This document shows positions 40,302 to 48,120 of a DNA stretch of 64,000 bases, one piece after another. Each line of letters opens with the position of its first letter. The first letter of the stretch is position 1. The notes beneath the pieces are model-generated. The model was given only the letters and a program-made list of their open reading frames with translations, did no database searches and had not been told where the DNA came from. The stretch is from Brevundimonas sp. UBA4553. GTDB lineage: Bacteria; Pseudomonadota; Alphaproteobacteria; Caulobacterales; Caulobacteraceae. A program made the translations under genes and the position numbers. Where the stretch lies: NCBI RefSeq assembly GCF_002387245.1, contig NZ_DGLD01000013.1, positions 293,919-357,918 of the forward strand, in the 5' to 3' direction.

Positions 40302-41470
40302 CGCAGCAGGTCCGCAGGTTGGCTCTTCTTCAGGATGCCCATCGACAGGAAGCCCGACAGCATGGAGATGGCGATCAGACCGCCGCCGACCACGATCAGC
40401 AGGGGCAGGGGCAGGGCGATGATGACCGCCTTGGACATGGCGAACAGGGACAGGAGCCAGGTCAGGCCGATGGCGGCGGCGACGCCGACCATCCCCACCC
40501 AGAAGCTCAGCTCCATGACGATGCGGCGCAGGCTTCCCATGCCCACGCCCAGGGCGCGGAGCGAGGCGAACTCCTTGATGTTGGCCATGATGGCGCCGCG
40601 CAGGGTCTGCCAGGTGATGGCCACCCCGATGATGATGCCCAGCACCACGCAGCCGCCGATGATGATGACCAGGATGCCTTCCTCGAACATGGCGCCGGCG
40701 TTGGCGTCGGCCAGTTCCTGACGGGTCCAGGCCTTCCACTGGCCGTTGCCCATCTTGTTCAGTTCGGCGACGACGGCCGGGGCCTGGGCGGGGTCCTTGA
40801 TCTTGATCATCAGGGGGCCGACGCGCGGGCCGGTGTCGGCCTGACCCAGCATCCGCAGGGTGTCGCGCGACATGACCACGCCGGGCTGCATCATGTTGGG
40901 ATAGCCGCGCGTCACGCCGACGACGGTGACGGTCTGGCCGTTATAGAGAGCCTTGTCGCCCAGCTTGACGCCCAGGGTGGTCAGGGCCGTCTCGTCGATG
41001 GCGACGGTGTAGGGCTGACGCAGGGCGTCCACCAGCTCCTGGGAGTAGTCGGTCGGAATGGTCACCGAGCCCGGCGTCGTGTCGATGATGCTGGACTGGA
41101 CGAATTTCTGACGCGGCGCGCCCTGCTTGGCGCGGTCGGCCTGACTGCGGGTCGGATCGACCTCCTTGACCGACTGGAAGGTGCCGCCGGCGCCGTCCAG
41201 GGGCTGGACCTCGACCACGGCGGGGTGGTTGTAGGCCAGAGGGATGAAGCGGCGCGGCACGCCGGACGGACCGTTGATCAGGCTCTTGGCGCCTGGCTGC
41301 AGGATCATGATGTCGGCGTTCGAGCGCTCGATCTGGGCGGTGAAGCCCTTGCCGATGCCGATGAAGACACCGGTCATCGCCAGCACGAGCAGGCCCGAAA
41401 GGGCCAGCGCCATGACGGCGGCCATATAACGTCGCCACTCAAAGAGCAGCGTGGATAGCGCGAGCGACAT
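40298..41470 (-). CDS. FtsX/DevC-like ABC permease
   Basis: A 390-residue permease with the four-helix FtsX/MacB topology: one helix near residues 15-37, a periplasmic domain of about 230 residues and three C-terminal helices (GILVIIIGGCVVLGIIIGVAIT, FWVGMVGVAAAIGLTWLLSLFAM, IALPLPLLIVVGGGLIAISMLSG). It is the first gene of the exporter operon. The 194 bases upstream are shared with the divergent S46 peptidase gene. Substrate unknown. Confidence 0.9.
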   Translation of the reverse strand: MSLALSTLLFEWRRYMAAVMALALSGLLVLAMTGVFIGIGKGFTAQIERSNADIMILQPGAKSLINGPSGVPRRFIPLAYNHPAVVEVQPLDGAGGTFQSVKEVDPTRSQADRAKQGAPRQKFVQSSIIDTTPGSVTIPTDYSQELVDALRQPYTVAIDETALTTLGVKLGDKALYNGQTVTVVGVTRGYPNMMQPGVVMSRDTLRMLGQADTGPRVGPLMIKIKDPAQAPAVVAELNKMGNGQWKAWTRQELADANAGAMFEEGILVIIIGGCVVLGIIIGVAITWQTLRGAIMANIKEFASLRALGVGMGSLRRIVMELSFWVGMVGVAAAIGLTWLLSLFAMSKAVIIALPLPLLIVVGGGLIAISMLSGFLSMGILKKSQPADLLR

Positions 41471-41586
41471 GACGCGTATTCATTCCCCTGACTTGCAGCG
41501 TTATCTGACCGCGCCACGGTCCGGGGCCAAGTTAAATCGGGGTAAGGCTGCGGCTTCCCCCCGCCGCGCGTCTTGACTAAGGGGGC

Positions 41587-41615
41587 TTGAGGCCCGTCCC
41601 TTGGCGGCGCTAGTT
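41587..41615 (+). promoter_or_regulatory. possible promoter of the first S46 peptidase gene
   Basis: TTGAGG (41587-41592), a 17-base spacer and CTAGTT (41610-41615) resemble the Caulobacter housekeeping consensus (TTGAC, GCTAnAWC). It lies 50 bases before the ATG at 41665. Moderate match only. Confidence 0.35.
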
Positions 41616-41664
41616 ACACAATAACAGACGCGAGGCGCCGGGCCTTGCGCTCGGGAGAGTATGA

Positions 41665-43758
41665 ATGTCGCTTCGTCGCACCTTTTCCTTCACCGCCTCG
41701 CTGGCGGCCCTGGGCGTAGCCGCCGCCGTCACCGGCGCGACCGCCACGCCGGCCCGCGCCGACGAGGGCATGTGGACCTTCGACAACTTCCCGATCCAGA
41801 CGGTGAACGACAAGTATGGCGCCCGCATCGACCAGTCGTGGCTGGACCGCGTGCGCAACGCCGCCGTCCGCCTGCAGGGCTGCTCGGCCTCGTTCGTCTC
41901 GGGCGAAGGCCTGATCCTGACCAACCACCACTGCGTCATCTCCTGCGTCCAGGACCTGTCGACGGCCCAGAACGACTACGTGAAGAACGGCTGGATGCCG
42001 GCCACGCGTGAAGAAGAAAAGACCTGCCCCGGCCAGACCGCCGAGGTGCTGACCGACATCACCGACGTGACCGAGCGCGTGCTGGGCGCCGGCGCCGGTC
42101 TGGAAGGCGCCGCCTTCGTCGCTGCCCGTTCGGCCGAGATCGACAAGATCCAGAAGGAAGCCTGCGGCGACGATCGCAAGCTGACCTGCCAGGTCATCAG
42201 CTTCTATCGCGGCGGCAAGTACGCCCTGTACAAGTTCCGCAAGTACGAGGACGTGCGTCTGGCCTTCGCGCCGGAGTTCCAGGCGGCCTTCTTCGGCGGC
42301 GACCCGGACAACTTCAACTTCCCGCGCTACGCCCTCGATGCCGCCTTCCTGCGCGCCTATGAGGACGGCAAGCCGGTCGCCTCGCCCAACCACCTGAAGT
42401 GGAACCCGAACGCCCCGGCCGAGGGCGACCTGACCTTCGTCGCCGGCAACCCCGGCTCGACCTCGCGCCTGCTGACCATCAGCCAGCTGGAGCGCCTGCG
42501 CGACCAGCAGATCCCGGTCACCCTGATCCAGGGCTCCGAGCTGCGCGGCCGTCTGGTCGAGTATTCGACGCAAGGCGACGAAGAGAAGCGCGTCGCTCTG
42601 GACCCGATCTTCGGCCTCGAGAACAGCTTCAAGGTCTACTACGGCCAGCAGGGCGCCCTGACCGACCCGGCCTTCATGGGCAAGAAGCGCGCCGAGGAAG
42701 CCGAGCTGCGTCAACGCGTCGCCGCCGACCCGGCCCTGGCCGAGCGTATCGGCGACCCGTGGGCCGATCTGGAAAAGACCCAGACCACCGCGCGCGACCT
42801 CTATCTGCCCTACCGCCAGCTGGAGGGTAACGCCGGCGGCGGTTCGACACTGTATTCCTACGCCCGCGCCATCGTCCGCGCCTCCAAGGAACGCGCCAAG
42901 CCGGTCGCCGAACGCCGCGCCGGCTACGCCGACAGCGACATCGCCGCCCTCGGCCGTCGCCTGGCGTCGGAAGCCCCGATCGCCAAGGGCGTCGAGGAGA
43001 TCCAGCTGTCCTTCTGGCTGTCCAAGACCCGCGAATACCTGACGGTCGACAACGCCAATGTGAAGGCGATGCTGGGCCGCGAAAACCCCGAGGGCATCGC
43101 CGCCAAGCTGGTCGAAACGAAACTTATCGACCCGGCCTTCCGCGCCCAGGCCCTGGCCATGACGCCGGAACAACTGGCCGCCTCGGGCGACCCGATGATC
43201 GCCTTCGTCCTGGCCAACGACGACGCCGCCCAGGCCGTCCGCACCCAGTGGGACGCCGGCGTCAACGCCCCGACCGCCCGCGCCGCCGAAAAGGTCGCCC
43301 AGGCCCGCTTCGCCGTCTATGGCGACAACCTCTACCCCGACGCGACCTTCAGCCTGCGCCTGTCCTATGGTCAGGTGAAGGGCTGGACCTATCGCGGCGT
43401 GACCGTGCCGGCCTTCACCCAGATCGGCGGCCTGTATGAGCGCGCCACCGGCGCCGAGCCGTTCAACGCGGCCCAGCGCTTCATCGACGCCGAGAGCCGG
43501 GTCAACAAGGCGACCGTCTATGACTTCGTCTCGACCAACGACATCATCGGCGGCAACTCCGGCTCGCCGGTCATCAACGCCAAGGGTGAAGTGATCGGCG
43601 CCGCCTTCGACGGCAACATCCACTCGCTGGGCGGCTCGTTCGGCTACGACGGCGAGCTGAACCGCACGGTTACGGTCTCGACCGCCGCCGTCACCGAGGC
43701 CCTGCGCAACGTCTACAACCAGCCGCGCCTGCTGCGCGAACTGGGCGTCACGCGCTAA
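41665..43758 (+). CDS. S46 family dipeptidyl peptidase (DPP7-like), tandem copy 1
   Basis: A 697-residue exported serine peptidase of family S46 (DPP7/DPP11), which removes dipeptides from peptide N termini. The signal peptide ends near residue 32 (ARA-DEGMW). Catalytic residues are His89 (TNHHCV) and Ser632 (GGNSGSPV). The S1-pocket position 18 residues after the Ser is Gly650 (AFDGN), as in DPP7 enzymes that prefer hydrophobic or aliphatic P1; DPP11 has Arg there. The ATG at 41665 is preceded by GGGAGAG. An inverted repeat separates it from its paralogue. Confidence 0.95.
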   Translation: MSLRRTFSFTASLAALGVAAAVTGATATPARADEGMWTFDNFPIQTVNDKYGARIDQSWLDRVRNAAVRLQGCSASFVSGEGLILTNHHCVISCVQDLSTAQNDYVKNGWMPATREEEKTCPGQTAEVLTDITDVTERVLGAGAGLEGAAFVAARSAEIDKIQKEACGDDRKLTCQVISFYRGGKYALYKFRKYEDVRLAFAPEFQAAFFGGDPDNFNFPRYALDAAFLRAYEDGKPVASPNHLKWNPNAPAEGDLTFVAGNPGSTSRLLTISQLERLRDQQIPVTLIQGSELRGRLVEYSTQGDEEKRVALDPIFGLENSFKVYYGQQGALTDPAFMGKKRAEEAELRQRVAADPALAERIGDPWADLEKTQTTARDLYLPYRQLEGNAGGGSTLYSYARAIVRASKERAKPVAERRAGYADSDIAALGRRLASEAPIAKGVEEIQLSFWLSKTREYLTVDNANVKAMLGRENPEGIAAKLVETKLIDPAFRAQALAMTPEQLAASGDPMIAFVLANDDAAQAVRTQWDAGVNAPTARAAEKVAQARFAVYGDNLYPDATFSLRLSYGQVKGWTYRGVTVPAFTQIGGLYERATGAEPFNAAQRFIDAESRVNKATVYDFVSTNDIIGGNSGSPVINAKGEVIGAAFDGNIHSLGGSFGYDGELNRTVTVSTAAVTEALRNVYNQPRLLRELGVTR

Positions 43759-43787
43759 GCCGCTGCGCTCAAGCAGCCGCAGGCGAC

Positions 43788-43956
43788 CCTTCTCCCCTTG
43801 AGGGAGAAGGTGTCATGCGCAGCATGACGGATGAGGGGTGTCGGCGGCGCGGTCTGAGTTTCAGGCTCGCCGCCAACGCCCCTTTTTCATAGTGTCGCGC
43901 CGACACCCCTCATCCGAGCGCCTCCGGCGCCCACCTTCTCCCTCAAGGGGAGAAGG
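43788..43956. repeat. 169-bp near-complete inverted repeat (CCTTCTCC family)
   Basis: Perfect 25-base arms (43788-43812, 43932-43956) enclose a second inverted pair (GGATGAGGGGTGTCGGC / GCCGACACCCCTCATCC) and an inner stem. The whole could fold into one long hairpin. It fills most of the 322-base gap between the two S46 genes; the rest (43957-44080) holds only a leader region. A closely related copy is at 55938-56081. Confidence 0.88.
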
Positions 43957-44080
43957 AAAGTTACGCCCCCGTCTGACGTATTGCGCTGCTAAGACCCTCT
44001 CGTCCTCGCCGCCGATTTCAGACTATTCAGACGAATTGGACTCTGTTTTTTCTCTCCAGGGTCTGAACCAGGAGTTTTCC

Positions 44081-46159
44081 ATGCGTCACATGTTCTTCGC
44101 CTCGGCCGCCGTCCTGGCCTTCGCCGCCGCCACTTCCGTCGCGTCCTCGGCGCGGGCTGAGGAGGGCATGTGGACCTACGACAACTTCCCCATCGCCCGC
44201 GCCAATCAGACGTTGGGCACCTCGATCGACCAGGGCTGGCTGGACAAGGTGCGCCTGTCGTCGGTCAAGTTCGGCGGCTGCTCGGCGGGCGTCATCTCGG
44301 GCGAGGGCCTGGTGATGACCAACAATCACTGCGTCGCCACCTGCGTCGCCAACCTGTCCACGCCGCAGCTGCAATACGCCGAGACCGGCTTCACGCCGAA
44401 GAGCCGCGAGGAGGAGCTGAAATGCCCCGGCGGCTCGGCCGAGATCCTGACCGACATCTCCGACGTCACCGAACGCGTCCAGAAGGCCGGCGAGGGCTTG
44501 GACGGCCAGGCCTTCACCCAGGCGCGAGAGGCCGAGGCCGGCCGCATCGAAACCGAGGCCTGCGGTTCCGATCCCAAGATCCGCTGCCAGGTCGTCAGCC
44601 TGTATCGTGGCGGCCAGTTCAAGCTCTACAAGTTCCGCAAATACTCCGACGTGCGTCTAGCCTGGGCGCCGGAAGACCGCGCCGCGACCTTTGGCGGCGA
44701 CCTGGACAACTTCTCCTTCCCGCGCTTCGCCATCGATGCCGCCTTCATCCGCCTGTATGAGGACGGCAAGCCCGCTGCGACCCCGACCCATTTCACCTGG
44801 AACCCGAACAAGCCGACCGAGGGCGAGCCCGTCTTCGTCACCGGCAACCCCGGTTCGACCCAGCGCCTGCTGACCCAGGCCCAGCTGATGACCATCCGCG
44901 ATGTGGTCCTGCCAATGGACCAGCTGATCGCCTCCGAGCTGCGCGGCCGTCTGATCCGTTACTCCGAGGAAGGCGAGGAGCAGGCCTTCATCGCCATGGA
45001 TCCCATCGTCGGCGTCGAGAACACCTACAAGCGCGGTCGTGGTCGTATGGCCGCCCTGATCGATCCGGCCTTCATGGCCGCCAAGGCCGAGGCAGAGACC
45101 GACTTCCGCGCCCGCGCAGCGGGCGGCGCCACGGATCCCTGGGGCACGCTGGAAGCCGTCCAGCCCTTGGCCCGCGAGCTCTACGCTCCCATGGCCCTGC
45201 TGGAAGGCGGCACGGGCATGGGCACGACCTCGGTCGCGGGCGGTTCGTCCCTGTTCCAGTGGGCGCGGGCCATTGTGCGCGGGGCGCAAGAGCGCGCCAA
45301 GCCGTCGGATCAGCGTCTGGGCGAGTTCGCCGACAGCCGTCTGCCGGGCGTCCAGTCGGGCCTCTTCGCTGAACGCCCTGTCTACCCGGCGCTGGAGCAG
45401 ATCCGTCTGGAATGGTGGCTGTCCAAGACCCGCGAATGGCTGACCGTTGACAGCCCCTACGTCCGCACCCTCCTGGGCAAGGAGAGCCCCGAGGCCCTGT
45501 CGGCCCGCCTGGTCGAAGGCACGACGCTGGCTGACCCGGCCGTGCGCCGCGCCCTGTGGGAAGGCGGCCTGCCCGCCGTCCAGGCCTCGACCGACCCCCT
45601 GATCCAGTATGTCCTGGCCATCGACGCCGACGCCCGCGCGGTGCGCAAGGCGTGGGATGACAAGGTCAAGGCCCCGACCGACCGCGCCTCGGAGCAACTG
45701 GCCGCCGCCCGCTTCGCCGCCTATGGCGACGCCGTCTATCCCGACGCCACCGGCACCCTGCGTCTGACCTACGGGCGGGTCGAGGGCACGGACGTTCCGG
45801 GCCAGCGCATCGGCGCCTTCACCACTTTCGCCGGCCTGTGGGACCGCGCCACGGGCGCCGAGCCCTTCAACGTCGCGCCCAGGCTGCTGGCCGCCAGAGA
45901 TCGCATCGACCCGAACGCGGTGATGAACATGGCCGTGTCGTCGGACACCATCGGCGGCTCGTCGGGTTCGCCCGCCGTCAACGCCAGGGGCGAGATCATC
46001 GGCGCGAACTTCGACTCCACCGTTCTGACCCAGCGCAACGCCTACGGCTATGACCGCAACGTCAACCGCAGCGTCATCGTCACCACCCAGGCCGTGACCA
46101 CGGCCCTGCGCGACGTCTACGGCATGGATCACCTGGTCCGGGAACTGGGCGTCCGGTGA
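44081..46159 (+). CDS. S46 family dipeptidyl peptidase, tandem copy 2 with altered S1 residue
   Basis: A 692-residue paralogue of the preceding gene. The signal peptide ends near residue 26 (ARA-EEGMW). Catalytic His83 (NNHCVA) and Ser628 (GGSSGSPA) are present. At the position that sets P1 preference (Ser+18) it has Ser646 (NFDST) instead of Gly (DPP7) or Arg (DPP11), so its specificity probably differs from both. I start at the ATG at 44081 (MRHMFFASA) with AGGAG upstream and a proper signal peptide; 81 earlier in-frame codons run through the repeat. Confidence 0.95.
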   Translation: MRHMFFASAAVLAFAAATSVASSARAEEGMWTYDNFPIARANQTLGTSIDQGWLDKVRLSSVKFGGCSAGVISGEGLVMTNNHCVATCVANLSTPQLQYAETGFTPKSREEELKCPGGSAEILTDISDVTERVQKAGEGLDGQAFTQAREAEAGRIETEACGSDPKIRCQVVSLYRGGQFKLYKFRKYSDVRLAWAPEDRAATFGGDLDNFSFPRFAIDAAFIRLYEDGKPAATPTHFTWNPNKPTEGEPVFVTGNPGSTQRLLTQAQLMTIRDVVLPMDQLIASELRGRLIRYSEEGEEQAFIAMDPIVGVENTYKRGRGRMAALIDPAFMAAKAEAETDFRARAAGGATDPWGTLEAVQPLARELYAPMALLEGGTGMGTTSVAGGSSLFQWARAIVRGAQERAKPSDQRLGEFADSRLPGVQSGLFAERPVYPALEQIRLEWWLSKTREWLTVDSPYVRTLLGKESPEALSARLVEGTTLADPAVRRALWEGGLPAVQASTDPLIQYVLAIDADARAVRKAWDDKVKAPTDRASEQLAAARFAAYGDAVYPDATGTLRLTYGRVEGTDVPGQRIGAFTTFAGLWDRATGAEPFNVAPRLLAARDRIDPNAVMNMAVSSDTIGGSSGSPAVNARGEIIGANFDSTVLTQRNAYGYDRNVNRSVIVTTQAVTTALRDVYGMDHLVRELGVR

Positions 46160-46698
46160 CGGCGCCGACCTTTCGCCCCGCGGCGCCGGACGATGTTCCG
46201 GCGCTGCACCGCCTGATCGAAAGCGCCTATCGCGGCGACAGCGCCAAGGCAGGCTGGACCCACGAGGCCGATCTGCTGGGCGGCCAGCGCACCGACGAGG
46301 CCGAGCTGCTCGACATCCTCGCCGACGCCAGCCGGGTCATCCTGCTGGCCGAGGTCGAGGCCAATGGGGAGCGACTTCTGGCCGGCTGCGTCCAGGCGGC
46401 GGATCAGGGCGAAGGCCTGGCCTACCTCGGCCTGCTGACCGTCGACCCGACCCGTCAGGCGGGTGGTCTGGGCCGTCTGCTGATCGACGCCGCCGAGGCC
46501 GAGGCGCGCGGCCGCTTCGGCGCCACCCGCATGGAGATGACGGTCATTCGCCAACGGTCGGAACTGATCGCCTGGTACGAGCGCCGGGGCTATCGCCTGA
46601 CCGGCGAGACCCGGCCCTTCCCTTTGGACGATGAACGCTTCGGCCTGCCGCAGACACGGGAGCTGGAGTTCGTGGTTATGGAAAAGGCGCTGGGATAA
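46156..46698 (+). CDS. GNAT family N-acetyltransferase
   Basis: A 180-residue GNAT protein with the acetyl-CoA-binding motif A region (LGLLTVDPTRQAGGLGRLLIDAAEAEA, Q/R-x-x-G-x-G/A variant) and the WYERRGYRLTGETRPFP motif B. The GTG start at 46156 overlaps the stop of the second S46 gene (GTGA), so the two are coupled. It could acetylate amino acids or dipeptides released by the peptidases, but that is inference from position. The terminator stem begins within its last codons. Confidence 0.88.
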   Translation: MTAPTFRPAAPDDVPALHRLIESAYRGDSAKAGWTHEADLLGGQRTDEAELLDILADASRVILLAEVEANGERLLAGCVQAADQGEGLAYLGLLTVDPTRQAGGLGRLLIDAAEAEARGRFGATRMEMTVIRQRSELIAWYERRGYRLTGETRPFPLDDERFGLPQTRELEFVVMEKALG

Positions 46699-46709
46699 CC
46701 CAGCGCCTT
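46684..46709. terminator. bidirectional intrinsic terminator overlapping the GNAT stop
   Basis: A perfect 11-bp stem (AAGGCGCTGGG / CCCAGCGCCTT) with an ATAA loop that includes the stop codon, followed by CTTCTTCATTT. It serves the peptidase/GNAT operon and, from the other side, pgsA. Confidence 0.85.
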
Positions 46710-46736
46710 CTTCATTTCAGCGTGTCGGCGACGGGG

Positions 46737-47372
46737 TCAGAGATCCCGCATCTGCTTCCGGGCGGCGCTGAAATACTGCCAGCCGGTCCACAGGGTGATG
46801 AGGGCCGCCAGCCAGATCAGGGTGTCCGAGAACAGCTGGAAGTGCGGCAGGTAGTCGAAGGGCAGGCCCCAGCCGTCCCAGTTGCGGGCGAACAGCTGGC
46901 AGCCCAGAGCCACCATCTGCAGGGTGGTCTTCCACTTGGCGGCCAGGGTGACGGGCAGGTTGATGCGCCCGGCCATGGTCTCGCGCAGGGCCGAGACCGC
47001 GAACTCGCGGAACAGGATCAGGCCGCAGGGGATGATGATCTGCTGCACCGAGCCGCTCGTCAGCACGCCCAGGATGGCGCCGGTGACCAGGATCTTGTCG
47101 GCGATGGGGTCCAGGATGGCGCCCCAGCGCGTCTCGGCCTTCCAGCGCCGGGCCAGGTAGCCGTCGATCCAGTCCGTGGAGGCGGCAATGACGAAGATCC
47201 AGAAGCCCGTCCGGTACATGGCGAACTGGTCGTCAGGGCTCAACCAGGCCGAAACGAAGGGGAAGCCGCTGGTCGCGCCGGCCAGCAGAAGAAACATGAC
47301 CACGCCCGCCGCCAGACGGATGCTGGTCAGGATGTTCGGGATAGGATTGGCTTTGTGGGCAGAGGTCATCAT
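46737..47372 (-). CDS. pgsA: CDP-diacylglycerol--glycerol-3-phosphate 3-phosphatidyltransferase
   Basis: An approximately 211-residue integral membrane enzyme making phosphatidylglycerol phosphate. The CDP-alcohol phosphotransferase motif D-G-x2-A-R-x8-G-x3-D-x3-D is complete in DWIDGYLARRWKAETRWGAILDPIADK. Several hydrophobic helices flank it. ATG codons at 47381, 47372 and 47369 are all possible; GGA seven bases upstream favours 47372. Neighbouring uvrC and pgsA are a common pairing in proteobacteria; here a carbonic anhydrase gene sits between them. Confidence 0.94.
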   Translation of the reverse strand: MMTSAHKANPIPNILTSIRLAAGVVMFLLLAGATSGFPFVSAWLSPDDQFAMYRTGFWIFVIAASTDWIDGYLARRWKAETRWGAILDPIADKILVTGAILGVLTSGSVQQIIIPCGLILFREFAVSALRETMAGRINLPVTLAAKWKTTLQMVALGCQLFARNWDGWGLPFDYLPHFQLFSDTLIWLAALITLWTGWQYFSAARKQMRDL

Positions 47373-47451
47373 CACGTCCATTGCAACGCCAGAGGGTGTG
47401 CCATGGTTCGGCGCCCGAGGCGAGGGCGACGACCTGTCGCCCTCGGGTCGC

Positions 47452-48066
47452 TTAATCCAGCCGTTCGAACCGCTTGGCGCCGGTCAGCTTCGACAGGATG
47501 CCGGCCGCGATGCCGAAGTGCAGGCCGCTGAGCCGCAGTTCGCCCGCAGCTTCCTTCTCGGCGATCCAGGGGAAGGTGCGCAGGTTGTCCAGCGACAGGC
47601 GCACGACGGCCTCCTCGGCCACCGTCTCCTGCTCGTCGGCGGGCAAGCCTTCCACGGCGGCGCTGACGGCGGGCACGCCCTGGGCGACCCAGGGAGCGAC
47701 GAAGTCCTGGCAGTTGGACGGGGCGCCGTTGCGCATGGCGTTGACCCCGCCGCACGAGGCGTGGCCCATGACGACGACGTGCTGGACCTTCAGCACGTTG
47801 ACGCCGAACTCCAGCGCCGCCGAGACGCCGTGCAGCTTGCCGTCCGGCTCATAGGGCGGGACCAGGTTGGCGACGTTGCGCACCACGAACAGTTCGCCCG
47901 GCGCGGTGTCGAAGATCAGGGCCGGATCGGCGCGGCTGTCGGAACAGGCCACGACCAGGGTGTGGGGCTTCTGGCCGTTGGCCGCCAGGGCCTCATACTC
48001 GGCGCGCTCGGTGGGCCACCGGTTCTGGCGGAAGCGGTGATAGCCCTTGGTCAGTTCATCGGTCAT
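47452..48066 (-). CDS. beta-class carbonic anhydrase
   Basis: A 204-residue beta-carbonic anhydrase (CO2 + H2O to bicarbonate). The zinc ligands Cys41 (ACSDSR), His102 and Cys105 (GHASCGG) and the Asp43/Arg45 dyad are intact. Length is standard. Located between uvrC (54 bases away) and pgsA. No signal peptide, so cytosolic, supplying bicarbonate for carboxylases. Confidence 0.95.
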   Translation of the reverse strand: MTDELTKGYHRFRQNRWPTERAEYEALAANGQKPHTLVVACSDSRADPALIFDTAPGELFVVRNVANLVPPYEPDGKLHGVSAALEFGVNVLKVQHVVVMGHASCGGVNAMRNGAPSNCQDFVAPWVAQGVPAVSAAVEGLPADEQETVAEEAVVRLSLDNLRTFPWIAEKEAAGELRLSGLHFGIAAGILSKLTGAKRFERLD

Positions 48067-48120
48067 GAGGCGTTTCCTAGACCCGCGACGGTTGGTCGCT
48101 CAACCCGCAATGCGACTGTT

